This document shows positions 1-8,314 of a DNA stretch of 24,116 bases, piece after piece. The notes under the pieces were generated by a model that had not been told where the DNA came from, made no database searches, and saw only the letters and a program-made list of their open reading frames with translations. Each line of letters opens with the position of its first letter. The first letter of the stretch is position 1. Position numbers and translations under genes: made by a program. Source of the stretch: SKLM01 sp964450435 (GTDB lineage: Bacteria; Chloroflexota; Anaerolineae; B4-G1); assembly GCA_964450435.1 (NCBI GenBank), contig CAYVCX010000044.1, positions 1 to 24,116 of the forward strand, read 5' to 3'.

Positions 1-1
1 C

Positions 2-860
2 AAGGATGCTCCTGTCCTGCGCGGACCCAAGAACGATGACCGCGACGCCTTCGACGTCGCGCCCTGGGTGCGCTTTGACGAGTGGTCGGACTCTTAGGTG
101 CCCAGCCGTTTCTGGCAGGCCGTGCGGCGCCTCAAACGCTACCGCTTCGGGCTTGCCCGGAACCGCTCCCGCGAGAAGATGCGCTGCCCATCCTGTTCCT
201 TCCTTATGTGAAGCGACTGGAAGCGGGTCAAACCCTTCTCTAACCTGTTCGGCGCCACCAACGCCGCCTTGCTCACTGAGTTCGCGGCCGCCGAAGTGCG
301 GGAGATGACTCACGATCAGCTGGGCAACTTGATCTCGCGCCATGTTCACCCTCCCCCCGGTCACGCGGATCGACCACATCCGCTTCATCCAGCCATCTCA
401 GAAGCACCTCGAACAGCACATCGCCCGCACCATGGAGCCCCTCCCCAATCCCATCAGCTCCATCCGAGGCCTGGGACCTGTCATCACCGGCGATCTCCTG
501 GCAGAGATGGGCGACATCTCCCGTTTCCCTGGGTATAGGCAGCTCGGTCAGTGTTTTGGGATTTCCTGGGAACGACGTTCAACCGCTAACTTCGTCTCAC
601 AGGAAGCCCGCCTCGGACGTCCAAGCCGTTCACTGAGGTCGCCAACCCCTACGGACGCTACTACTCCATCCAGGAGGCTGACAGGGCCCGATAACACGCC
701 ATGGAGTACAACGTGTTCTACTGGCGCAAGTACAACAAAGCCTCCAGGTACCGACATAAGCGTGCTCTCGTCATTGCTCACAAGCTCGTGCGCCCAGTGC
801 ATGCCTTGCTTACGAGGAATGAACCCTACGTGTGGTCCCGGACGCCGATCAGCGCAGAGG
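2..860 (+). pseudogene. IS110-family transposase remnant, frameshifted and cut by the window start
   Basis: Conserved IS110 (DEDD transposase) segments occur in order but in different frames. Bases 2-97 encode GPKNDDRDAFDVA, the acidic motif of the N-terminal catalytic domain, and then stop. From about 105 to 340 another frame reads RRLKRYRFGLARNRSREK and later FSNLFGATNAALLTEF, with a stop between them. From 342 a third frame gives SSIRGLGPVITGDLLAEMGD followed by ISRFPGYRQLGQCFGI, the C-terminal Transposase_20 region. From about 700 a fourth frame gives the terminal KRALVIAHKLVRPVHALL. The pieces together approximate most of a normal transposase of about 400 residues, so this is one decayed element rather than several genes. 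It cannot encode an active enzyme. The 5' end lies outside the window and no element termini were identified. Confidence 0.8.
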
Positions 861-988
861 ACGATGCCACGCTCCAGCAAGTGACCTGCGTGGTCATCTA
901 CGCAAAGCCGCATGGACCCGCCTCGCCTGCAAGGAGATTCGTCACTCCTGCTGGGACCCGGGCTAGCGCCCTTCCAACGACTTAGTAG

Positions 989-1282
989 TTTGGCCCAGTT
1001 CATCCCATTTCGAAAGAACTGGTTGACTCTCTACCTCATATCTTCGATCTTGAGGAGACGGTTGGGTACATCAATCGCTATCCGCACGTGGCTGGCCTCC
1101 AGGATTGCGTCTTCAGCGACAGCTTCCTCAGCGGCGCCTATGATCGCACCAAGGGCGTGGTCGATCGGATCAACAACCTTTGCCGCAATGCGCTTCTGCT
1201 CGGTGCTTCCGAACGGAAGCAGATCCTCGATGAATCCGATCTCAGGCGCGTCATCCTCGCCCTGGGAGGCCTGAACAGCTGA
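989..1282 (+). pseudogene. C-terminal stub of an ExeA/TniB-type AAA ATPase
   Basis: An open frame from 989 to the stop at 1282 reads FDLEETVGYINRY, then FSDSFLSGAY, then VVDRINNLCRNALLLGA and DESDLRRVI. This matches the lid region of ExeA/TniB-like ATPases that accompany DDE-type transposases, whose usual pattern is LxxEETxxYIxxH, GGVPRRINNLxxxALL and DExDVRRAI. Only about the last 90 residues are present. The Walker A and B region is absent, and a stop (986-988) lies just before the frame opens. The GTG at 1088 is not a credible native start. I infer the remainder of a transposition ATPase lost to deletion, next to the IS110 remnant. Function is surely lost. Confidence 0.6.
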
Positions 1283-1412
1283 TGCTTGCTGTCCGACCAA
1301 GCGCTCACAAGGTCTTCTCTTGCTCCTGAGCTCTTCCATTCAGTTTGTCCAACTGGCTTCCAACCAATCTGGGCGATGACACCTTTGGCCGCCCGCCCCC
1401 CCCGGACCCGCA

Positions 1413-1441
1413 TTGCCAGCCCACGTCCGCGTGGGTATAAT
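1413..1441 (+). promoter_or_regulatory. Sigma-70-like promoter for the aldolase/kinase pair
   Basis: TTGCCA at 1413-1418 and a perfect TATAAT at 1436-1441 are separated by 17 bp, close to the bacterial housekeeping consensus. The promoter lies about 100 bp upstream of the aldolase start codon and points at it. No other gene lies between. The element is read directly from sequence; its use in vivo is inferred. Confidence 0.65.
1420..1435. promoter_or_regulatory. Palindrome in the promoter spacer, candidate operator
   Basis: CCCACG-TCCG-CGTGGG is a perfect 6-bp inverted repeat with a 4-bp centre. It fills the space between the -35 and -10 hexamers and abuts TATAAT. A dimeric repressor bound here would block RNA polymerase, so an operator is a reasonable inference. 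No regulator gene adjacent to the aldolase was found to pair with it. Confidence 0.4.
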
Positions 1442-1542
1442 CTCAGCGTCATTCCAGAGCGCACCGGGGAAGCTGGTGGCCCGCCTCGAGGAGGAGAAGG
1501 CCCATGGCCCTCCGACATGGGTAGTCTGAGGGAGGAACACGC

Positions 1543-2448
1543 ATGAAGAGCACGTCCGAAATCCTGACCCACGCCGCCGAAGCCGGTGTCTTAGTCCCGG
1601 CCTTCAATGTGCCGTACCTCGCGATGGTGCAGCCTGTCATCCGGGCCGTGGTAGACGAGGACAGCTTCGCCCTGATCGAGACGGCGCGCCTTGAGTGGAT
1701 CAAGTTCGGGGCCCAAGGACCGGCCGCGGTTATGGAGGAGTTCCAGAGATGGAACGATCCCGATCACGTTCGCATTCACCTCGACCATGTCCCGGTGATT
1801 GACGAGGATGGCCAGAGAGTCGACTACCTGACCATCATGCGCGAGGCGATCGACCTGGGCTATCAATCGGTTATGGTGGACGGCTCGCGCCTGGATCTGG
1901 AGCGGAACGTCGAGGCCACGGCCCAGGCGGTCGAGCTGGCTCACGCCGCAGGCGTCCCATGCGAGGCCGAGCTGGGGGCTGTCCTGGGTCACGAGGCCGG
2001 CCCGCTCCCCCCGTACGAGGAGCTCTTTGAATCCGGCATGGGGTTTACCGCCGTCGAAGACGCACGCCGTTTCGTGCAGGAGACCGACTGCGACTGGCTG
2101 TCGGTGGCCGTAGGCAACGTCCACGGAGCGGTCTCCGGTGCGATGAAGCACAGGAAAAAAGTGGAGGCCAGGCTCCACCTTGGCCATCTTGAGAGACTTC
2201 ACCGGGCGACTGGCATCCCCCTCGTCCTCCACGGAGGGTCGGGAGTGAAGCGCAGGTACGTGCTCGCTGCCATCAAGAGGGGCATCGCCAAGATCAACAT
2301 CGGAACCGAGATCCGACAGGCGTACGAGTCGGCGCTCCGTGATTCAGGAAGCGTGACCGACGCCCAGCTTGCGGTCCATGAACGGACTGGCTGGTTGATA
2401 CGAGATTACTTCGGCGTGGCTGGGACCCGGGGGCTGTTAACAAGCTAG
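1543..2448 (+). CDS. Class II (zinc) ketose-bisphosphate aldolase family protein
   Basis: This 301-residue protein belongs to the class II fructose/tagatose-bisphosphate aldolase family (FbaA, GatY/KbaY, IolJ). It would cleave or form a phosphorylated ketose through a zinc-stabilised dihydroxyacetone-phosphate enediolate in the cytoplasm. Family landmarks are HLDH at 79-82 (catalytic Asp81, zinc ligand His82), SVMVDGS at 109-115, EAELG at 141-145, GNVHG at 191-195 (zinc ligand His194), LHGGSG at 229-234 (zinc ligand His230) and KINIGTEI at 250-257. The ATG is preceded by GGAGG at 1531-1535 with suitable spacing. Length is normal. It is followed after 73 bp by an FGGY kinase, suggesting a two-step sugar module. 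The exact substrate cannot be read from sequence: fructose-1,6-bisphosphate, tagatose-1,6-bisphosphate or a rarer ketose phosphate are all possible. Confidence 0.88.
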   Translation: MKSTSEILTHAAEAGVLVPAFNVPYLAMVQPVIRAVVDEDSFALIETARLEWIKFGAQGPAAVMEEFQRWNDPDHVRIHLDHVPVIDEDGQRVDYLTIMREAIDLGYQSVMVDGSRLDLERNVEATAQAVELAHAAGVPCEAELGAVLGHEAGPLPPYEELFESGMGFTAVEDARRFVQETDCDWLSVAVGNVHGAVSGAMKHRKKVEARLHLGHLERLHRATGIPLVLHGGSGVKRRYVLAAIKRGIAKINIGTEIRQAYESALRDSGSVTDAQLAVHERTGWLIRDYFGVAGTRGLLTS

Positions 2449-2521
2449 ACGAAGGGCTGAGCTCTCAAGGCGACTCTTCGCCCGCGGATTTCACCCGCGC
2501 ACACAAAAAAAGGGGCACAAG

Positions 2522-4039
2522 ATGAGTCTTCTTGGCATTGACGTGGGCACGACAGGCTGCAAGTCGGCTGTATTCTCCGGAGAGGGGAAACTTCTCGCGT
2601 CCTCCTACGAGGAATATGATTTCCAAAGCCCTGAGCCGGGCTGGTTCCAACTGGATGCCCTCGAGGTGTGGAACAAGGTGAAGAAGACGGTGCGGGAGGC
2701 CGCGTCTCGGGCGCATGGGCGGCCGATCAGGGCCCTTGCCGTGTCGTCCCTCGGCGAGGCGGTGGTTCCCGTGACAGAGGATCGTCGAGTGCTCGGCCCG
2801 TCCATCCTCAACTTCGACGCGCGAGGCGCCGTGTACCTGGAGCGACTCCGCAGTGAACTCCACGACGAGCGCCTTTACCACATCAACGGAAACACCCTCG
2901 GGAACCACTATGGGTTGACCAAGCTGATGTGGATCAGAGATCATCAGCCCGACCTGTACGAGCGGACGGACAAGTTCCTGCTTTGGGGCAGTTTCGTGTC
3001 GTTCATGCTCGGTGCCGACCCCGTCGTCGACCACTCCCTGGCCAACCGGACGCTCCTTTTCGATATCGACCAACAGGTGTGGTCAGAGGAGCTGCTCGGC
3101 ATCGCCCGGCTCGACCGCGCCAAGCTGCCCGATGTGGCCCCCTCGGGGACGCTGATCGGCACCGCATCCAACCAGGTCGCGCAGGAGCTCGGTCTGCCCT
3201 CGAACGTCTCTGTCGTCACCGGCGCTCACGACCAGTGTGCCACCGCCGTCGGCTGCGGCGTCATCAGAGAGGGCCAGGCTGTCTACGGTATGGGAACCTT
3301 CACCTGCGTCACCCCTGTGTTCGGGGAGCGCCGCGCCGCGGAGCTGATGCTCAAACGAGGCTTGAGCACGGAGCATCACGCCGTGCCCGGTAAGTACGTC
3401 AGCTTCATCTACAACCAGGGCGGGTCGCACGTCAAGTGGTTTCGAGACACGTTTGCGGCGGCAGAGCACCGCCGGGCGGAGGCCGCGGGGCGGGACGTCT
3501 ACGGGGAACTCTTCAGGGAGATTCCGGAGCGGCCGAGCGGCGTCGTCGTCCTCCCTCACTTCACCGTGACCGGCCCCCCGGCCTTTATCTCCGACTCCTG
3601 CGGCGTCATCGCCGGGCTGCGACTTGAGACGTCGCGGGGAGAGATCCTCAAGGGCATTCTCGAGGGAATCACCTTCGCCCTGAAAGCATGTATCGACACA
3701 CTCCCGCCGACCGGGATTGAGATCACGGAGTACCGGGTTGTCGGTGGCGGCAGCAGGTCAGACGGCTGGATCCAGACGTCGGCGGACATCCTGGGGCGAC
3801 GGGTCGTCCGTCCCACGGTCAGTGAGGCAGGGGCATTGGGCGCGGCCATCATCGCCGGCGTCGGCGACGGGACATTCCGATCCTACGAAGCGGGCATCGA
3901 CGCGATGGTGGCGCTGGAGCGGACATTCAAGCCGCACGAGGAGCGGAGGCAGCGCTACCAGGACTGGTATGAGAGGCACCAACAGCTGTGGCCGCTGATG
4001 GAGGACTACCTGCGGGATCTCGCCGGTGCACAGCGGTAA
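2522..4039 (+). CDS. FGGY-family carbohydrate kinase
   Basis: This 505-residue cytoplasmic kinase transfers phosphate from ATP to a sugar or polyol. The N-terminal ATPase signature LLGIDVGTTGCKSAVF is at residues 3-18. The FGGY hinge region around GAHDQCATAVGCGV lies near the middle, and the C-terminal nucleotide-binding part has VVGGGSRSDGWIQ and EAGALGAAIIAG. Length matches xylulokinase, gluconokinase and related enzymes (about 500). It starts with ATG after a purine-rich AAAAGGGG stretch 7 bp upstream. It lies 73 bp after the aldolase on the same strand, so the two probably share the promoter near 1413. The window already holds a clear ribulokinase (araB), so this kinase probably acts on a different ketose; xylulose is one candidate for the second arabinose-pathway step. 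FGGY substrates are poorly predictable without phylogeny. Confidence 0.88.
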   Translation: MSLLGIDVGTTGCKSAVFSGEGKLLASSYEEYDFQSPEPGWFQLDALEVWNKVKKTVREAASRAHGRPIRALAVSSLGEAVVPVTEDRRVLGPSILNFDARGAVYLERLRSELHDERLYHINGNTLGNHYGLTKLMWIRDHQPDLYERTDKFLLWGSFVSFMLGADPVVDHSLANRTLLFDIDQQVWSEELLGIARLDRAKLPDVAPSGTLIGTASNQVAQELGLPSNVSVVTGAHDQCATAVGCGVIREGQAVYGMGTFTCVTPVFGERRAAELMLKRGLSTEHHAVPGKYVSFIYNQGGSHVKWFRDTFAAAEHRRAEAAGRDVYGELFREIPERPSGVVVLPHFTVTGPPAFISDSCGVIAGLRLETSRGEILKGILEGITFALKACIDTLPPTGIEITEYRVVGGGSRSDGWIQTSADILGRRVVRPTVSEAGALGAAIIAGVGDGTFRSYEAGIDAMVALERTFKPHEERRQRYQDWYERHQQLWPLMEDYLRDLAGAQR

Positions 4040-4635
4040 AAACACGTGTTGGTCCACGTCGTTACCCAGTCGCTCCCTCCGGCGCCCCAGTCTCCTCGCG
4101 CCCTTGAGTTGTTGCGCTGAGCAGAATGTCTGACTTGGTGGCACTTCCTTGTCCGGAACGAATCCTCGGTGATCTGGGAAAGATAAAAGGGGGAGCGGCG
4201 CACGCTATGAGGTTTCGACACGCACCTCAGGTCGAACCTCCTGGACACCGCGGGCGAATGCCGGAACAGTGCCCTGCCAGGGCTGAGCCTGACAGATTCT
4301 CCCGGTGAACGTGTTGTTCTCTCCGCGCGCCCTCGTCGGCAGCCGCCCCGACCACGAAGGGCACGTGGTGCTGGGAATCCGCAGCTGCTCCGCTTCGAGG
4401 CCGTCGGTGAGGGTCGACCCTACGGGGCCGCGTGGGCCTCACCCCCGGCAAGAAGAAGAGCCGGAGCAAGTGAACTCCGCGGAAGTCGTGGTCCGCTGAG
4501 GGCAGACGCAGTCAGGCCCGGTTGGGTGAAAGGTCGGGAGGTTGCATTCTCGCTCCTGCCTAGATTCAGGAAACGAGCAAGGCGGGCAAGGCTGTTCCGC
4601 TGAGTCCCTGTGGCTCCGGACTGGGTGTCGCATTG
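4040..4635. other. Intergenic stretch with no supportable gene
   Basis: Both strands carry only short frames without recognisable motifs or ribosome-binding sites. No convincing intrinsic terminator was seen after the kinase stop. It is the 3'-to-3' junction between the plus-strand aldolase/kinase pair and the minus-strand ara array, and grades into the decayed msrQ-like sequence on its right. Confidence 0.5.
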
Positions 4636-5016
4636 CGCGGCCACGTAGACCAAGCGGTGAAGCCATTTCCAAACCCTGCCGAGACACCCCATCAAACTCC
4701 GCACTGAGGCGGCACCCATCATGGCAGGGATCCCCAGTGTCACCAATTCCATGATCTTCGACCGGCTTTCCAGGATTTTCGCTTCGATCACCCGCAGGGC
4801 GAACGGCAAGTTCAATCGGACGAGGGCGAGAAAGCGAAGAGACGAATAGAGACGTATACAACCTGACATAGGCTGCACTGGCACCGCTTTCCCAAGGCCG
4901 GTCGTGACTCGGCTCGACTTCGAGACCAGCGAAAGGAGCAGGACCGCCAGCGCGCATCGACTCAGCAGGTGAATCACCGCCTCCACTGGCACCAGTTGTG
5001 GCTAACCCTGCCGGAA
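4636..5016 (-). pseudogene. Decayed MsrQ/YedZ-like heme-binding membrane subunit
   Basis: Read on the minus strand, the segment aligns without gaps to MsrQ, the heme b membrane subunit that feeds electrons to the periplasmic methionine sulfoxide reductase MsrP. Recognisable stretches are PVEAVIHLLSRCALAVLLLS (family form NPVEAxxHxTGRWALxxLLL), SRVTTGLGKAV, LYSSLRFLALVRLNLPFALR, and LMGCLGRVWKWLHRLVYVAA (family form MxRRLGxxWxRLHRLVYxAA). In-frame stops at 5002-5004 and 5020-5022 break the N-terminal side, and similarity ends at about 4636. The His in the family's FYAxLHF motif is Arg here, and no msrP is adjacent. These changes indicate loss of function. Identification is by eye from the motif series, so moderate confidence. 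Confidence 0.55.
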
Positions 5017-5131
5017 CATCTACGCCAGCTATCCCGATTGATCCTCTTACCGAGAATGATCTATGATACTCGAATCCGTTTTCTTCGAGTCGGTCATGAC
5101 ATTCCTCATCCGAGGCAGACGGCTACCGAGG

Positions 5132-5773
5132 TCACTGCCCGTAAGCGTTTACGTACCGATGATGAAGCCTGTCGATATCCTGACGAGACAACTCCTCCAC
5201 CCGGCCGATCTGTATGGCCAGCCAGATGGTGCGCGCGACATCCTCTGCCATCACTGCGGCTTTGACCGCCGCCGTCGCGTTCTCTCCAACCGAGATGATC
5301 CCGTGCTGCCGCAGTAAGACGGCTTTGGAGGAACCGATGTGCTCGACGACCTGCCTGCCGATGTCCTCACCGCCGATCAGCGCGAACCCGGCACACGGGA
5401 TCGGGCCGCCGAACTCGTCGGCGATGGCCGTCAGGCCGCACGGAATCGGCTTCCCAACCGCTGCGAAGGCCGTGGCGTAGGGCGAGTGAGTGTGCACAAC
5501 GCCGTTGACCTTCTCCAGATGCCGGTAGATGTACAGGTGACTCGCCGTGTCAGACGAGGGCTTGAGCTCCCCTTCGATCACTTCGCCGTTCAGATCGACC
5601 ACGACGTGATCCTCTGGACGGAGCGCTTCGTAGCGTACGCCGCTGGGCTTGATCACGACCAGGCCTGTCTCTGGATCACGGGCGCTGACGTTACCACCCG
5701 TCCACTTGACCAGCTCGTTCTTGGGTAGCTCGAGATGGAGACGGTAGACCTCTTCTTTCAAGCGTTCTAACAC
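5132..5773 (-). CDS. araD: L-ribulose-5-phosphate 4-epimerase
   Basis: AraD converts L-ribulose-5-phosphate to D-xylulose-5-phosphate by a retro-aldol/aldol mechanism, the last step of L-arabinose catabolism. The 213-residue protein has the class II aldolase/adducin fold markers: TGGNVSAR at 25-32, KPSG at 42-45, SSDTASH at 73-79 (Asp75), zinc ligands His94 and His96 in VHTHSPYAT, and His157 in RQHG. The C-terminal YVNAYGQ carries the Tyr typical of the epimerase rather than of fuculose- or rhamnulose-phosphate aldolases. The start is GTG at 5773, preceded by GGAGG at good spacing. It is the last gene of the minus-strand array, 27 bp after araB, which strongly supports the epimerase assignment. 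Confidence 0.92.
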   Translation of the reverse strand: MLERLKEEVYRLHLELPKNELVKWTGGNVSARDPETGLVVIKPSGVRYEALRPEDHVVVDLNGEVIEGELKPSSDTASHLYIYRHLEKVNGVVHTHSPYATAFAAVGKPIPCGLTAIADEFGGPIPCAGFALIGGEDIGRQVVEHIGSSKAVLLRQHGIISVGENATAAVKAAVMAEDVARTIWLAIQIGRVEELSRQDIDRLHHRYVNAYGQ

Positions 5774-5800
5774 GCGAACCTCCAGACGATACCATACACG

Positions 5801-7483
5801 TCAGTCGCGGGTCACCACCCGCTGCCTCAACGCCTTCAGCCGCTTCATCACGTCGTTGTCACCCCGCCCGAAGTAGTCATGAAGGCGAACGTACTCGGCG
5901 TAGATCTCATCGTACACGTCGGAATGTGCGGGGACGGGGCGATAGACCTTATCTTTCAGGTGGGCCATATGCTGCGCGGCTTCGAGGATGAAATCGTACC
6001 CACCGGCCTCCCGCCCTGCTGCCACGGCCCCGAACATCGCCGAGCCCAGGGCCCCTGCCTGGGCCGTAGCTGCCACCTTGATCTCTCGCCCGGTGACGTC
6101 GGAGTAGATCTGCATCAGCAGCTCGTTGCGCTCCGGCAGCCCGCCGCAAGCCACGATCTCATCGACGGCGACCCCGTGGTCCTCGAAGGCTTCAATGATC
6201 ACTCGCGTGCCGTAGGCCGTGGCCTCGATCAGCGCGCGGTAGATGTCCTCCGGCCTGGTGGTGAGCGTGGCTCCCAGCAGCATCCCGGTCAGGTCGACGT
6301 CGACCAGTACCGAACGATTGCCGTTCCACCAATCGAGCGCCAGCAACCCGTGCTGGCCCGGCTTCTGCTGCGCACCCTTCTCCTCAAGCAGCTGATGCAA
6401 GCTCAATCCCCGGGCCGCCGCCTCTTCCGCGTATACCTCGGGCACCAGATTGTCCACAAGCCAGGCGAAGTGATCGCCCACACAGGATTGCCCGGCCTCG
6501 AACCCGAAGTACCCGGGGATGATGCCGTCCTCAACCACCCCACACATACCAGGGACGAGCTGCTCCTCGGTGCCCAGAACCATGTGGCAGTTGGAGGTGC
6601 CCATGATGATGACCATCCGCCTGGGCTCCACCACCGTGGCCGCCGGGACGGAGACGTGGGCGTCCACGTTGCCGATCGAAACCGCCGTCCCTGGTCGCAG
6701 GCCGGTGAGCTCAGCCATCTCCTCTGTCAGCGCGCCTGCCCGCTGGCCCAGCGGGTAAATATCCCGCGACAGCTTGTCGTCTACGACGTTCTCCAGGCGG
6801 GGATCGAGGGCGGCGAAAAAGTCGTCGTCCGGGTATCCCTCCTGCTTGCTCCAGATGGCCTTGTAGCCTGCCGTGCAGGAGTTGCGCCGCTCCTCGCCGG
6901 TCAGCTGGAGTACGATCCAATCGGCCGCTTCGATGTAGCGATCCGCCGCCTCGTAAACCTCGGGGGCCCCGTTCAGGGTCTCCCAGATCTTCGGGAAGAG
7001 CCACTCAGAGGAGATCTTTCCGCCGTACCGCCTGAGGAACGTCTCCCCTCTCTCCTGCGCGATGCGATTCAGTTCGTTTGCCTCCGGTTGGGCGGCGTGA
7101 TGCTTCCAGATCTTAACCCAGGCGTAGGGGTTATCTCGCCATTCCGGGGTGACGCACAGGGGCGTGCCGTGCTCATCAATCGGCAGCATCGTACAGGCGG
7201 TGAAGTCGGTACCGATGCCGATGACATCCTCGGGCTCCGCCCCACCCTCCCGCAGCACCGTCGGGATGGTCACCCGCAGCACATCGATGTAGTCAGCCGG
7301 GTTCTGCAGCGCGAAGTCCGGCGGGAGCTCGACGGCGCTTCCCGGCAGCGCCTCGTCGATCACGCCGTCCGCATACGGGTGGACGGCGGCGGTGACCTCT
7401 TCGCCAGTGGCGACGTCTACCAGCACGGCCCGTCCGGACTCAGTGCCGAAATCGATGCCAATCGCGTATCTGTGCTCCTCCAT
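5801..7483 (-). CDS. araB: L-ribulokinase
   Basis: AraB phosphorylates L-ribulose with ATP to L-ribulose-5-phosphate. It is an FGGY-family kinase of 560 residues, the usual length for ribulokinase and longer than most other FGGY kinases. Markers are the N-terminal IGIDFGTESGRAVLVD (about 8-23), EWRDNPYAWVKIWKHHAA, GNVDAHVSVPAA, the LLALDWWNGNR segment typical of ribulokinases, and ACGGLPERNELLMQIYSDVTG near the C terminus. I chose the ATG at 7483 because AGGAGG lies 5 bp upstream. A GTG at 7489 would overlap that Shine-Dalgarno sequence. It precedes araD by 27 bp and follows the HAD gene after a 143-bp gap, in which I see no clear promoter or terminator. Confidence 0.95.
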   Translation of the reverse strand: MEEHRYAIGIDFGTESGRAVLVDVATGEEVTAAVHPYADGVIDEALPGSAVELPPDFALQNPADYIDVLRVTIPTVLREGGAEPEDVIGIGTDFTACTMLPIDEHGTPLCVTPEWRDNPYAWVKIWKHHAAQPEANELNRIAQERGETFLRRYGGKISSEWLFPKIWETLNGAPEVYEAADRYIEAADWIVLQLTGEERRNSCTAGYKAIWSKQEGYPDDDFFAALDPRLENVVDDKLSRDIYPLGQRAGALTEEMAELTGLRPGTAVSIGNVDAHVSVPAATVVEPRRMVIIMGTSNCHMVLGTEEQLVPGMCGVVEDGIIPGYFGFEAGQSCVGDHFAWLVDNLVPEVYAEEAAARGLSLHQLLEEKGAQQKPGQHGLLALDWWNGNRSVLVDVDLTGMLLGATLTTRPEDIYRALIEATAYGTRVIIEAFEDHGVAVDEIVACGGLPERNELLMQIYSDVTGREIKVAATAQAGALGSAMFGAVAAGREAGGYDFILEAAQHMAHLKDKVYRPVPAHSDVYDEIYAEYVRLHDYFGRGDNDVMKRLKALRQRVVTRD

Positions 7484-7626
7484 GCTCACCTCCTGGTTCC
7501 TTCAAGGTCTTCCAACCGCTTTTAGGCCTACACCTTCGCCCGCGACCGAGAAAGTCCGGTCGAGCGCTGTCGATGGAGAGGGGACTCAGTGAGCCAGTCA
7601 CCCACCCCTTGGACGGGGAGAGACCT

Positions 7627-8307
7627 TCACGCGGACCCGGCTCCATCGACCAGGCGCTCGAACGCGTCCTCAGGAAGGTCGTCGAGCCGTTCGACGACCA
7701 CGTCTGCCGCCTCCAGGGCTGTCCCTGGATTCGTGGTGGTCACGGCGACGCACCTCATGCCCGCGCGCCTGGCAGCCTCGACACCGGCGACCGCGTCCTC
7801 CACGACGACACAGCGTTCAGGCGGCACGTCGAGCAGGCGCGCAACCTTCAAGAACAAGTCCGGCTCGGGCTTACCCGGCAGATCGACCCCGGATACGATG
7901 GCGTCGTAATACGCGCGCACGCCGAGTTCGTCCACCAGGGTGTCGATGTTCGCCGGAGGTGCCGAGGAAGCAATGGCCTGTCGAAATCCCTGCTCCTCCA
8001 GGCGCTCCAGCCAGTCGAGCACGCCGGGTAGTGGTTGGACGTGCCCGCGAACGGCCCCGCGAAACGCCTGCTCCTTCCGCTCGCTGATCTCCTCTAACAG
8101 CTCCGGCGTGAGGTCATCGCCAAGAAGAAGGGACAGGATGCCGGCGTTGTTCATGCCAAAGGTGTCCCGGAAGAACTCGCGGCTGAAGCGAATATCGTAG
8201 TCCGGGAGGACCTCGAGCCAGGACTGAAAGTGGAACTCCCCGGTGTCGACCAGCACGCCGTCCAGGTCCCAGAGCACGGCCCGTTGACCCGCCGTCTCCC
8301 CGTTCAT
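7627..8307 (-). CDS. HAD-superfamily sugar-phosphate phosphatase or beta-phosphoglucomutase-like protein
   Basis: This 226-residue haloacid dehalogenase subfamily I protein has all four motifs. Motif I is DLDGVLVDT at 14-22 (nucleophile Asp14, acid/base Asp16), motif II is ASSAPP with Ser114, motif III is GKPEPDLF with Lys146, and motif IV is VVVEDAVAGVEAA with Glu170-Asp171. The small helical cap between motifs I and II is the beta-phosphoglucomutase/phosphatase type. Likely roles are hydrolysis of a sugar phosphate that builds up in the pathway, or isomerisation of a hexose 1-phosphate. The ATG lies 7 bp after the stop of the M24 gene, so the two are almost certainly co-transcribed. The substrate cannot be assigned from sequence. 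Confidence 0.85.
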   Translation of the reverse strand: MNGETAGQRAVLWDLDGVLVDTGEFHFQSWLEVLPDYDIRFSREFFRDTFGMNNAGILSLLLGDDLTPELLEEISERKEQAFRGAVRGHVQPLPGVLDWLERLEEQGFRQAIASSAPPANIDTLVDELGVRAYYDAIVSGVDLPGKPEPDLFLKVARLLDVPPERCVVVEDAVAGVEAARRAGMRCVAVTTTNPGTALEAADVVVERLDDLPEDAFERLVDGAGSA

Positions 8308-8314
8308 CAGCCAG

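Noticed and set aside
1393..1401. Run of C residues before the aldolase promoter
   Set aside because: It is a simple homopolymer with no partner or structure, and the promoter downstream explains the region.
4305..4499. Short plus-strand frame in the convergent gap
   Set aside because: It has no ribosome-binding site, no homology I recognise, and a composition like translated noncoding GC-rich DNA.
5139..5152. Small inverted repeat (CGTAA...TTACG) at the end of araD
   Set aside because: It lies within the last codons, has only a 5-bp stem and no T-tract, so it is not a supportable terminator.
5879..7525. 548-codon plus-strand open frame opposite araB
   Set aside because: It lies entirely antisense to a clear ribulokinase, has no recognisable domain, and is the sort of shadow frame produced by GC-rich codon use.
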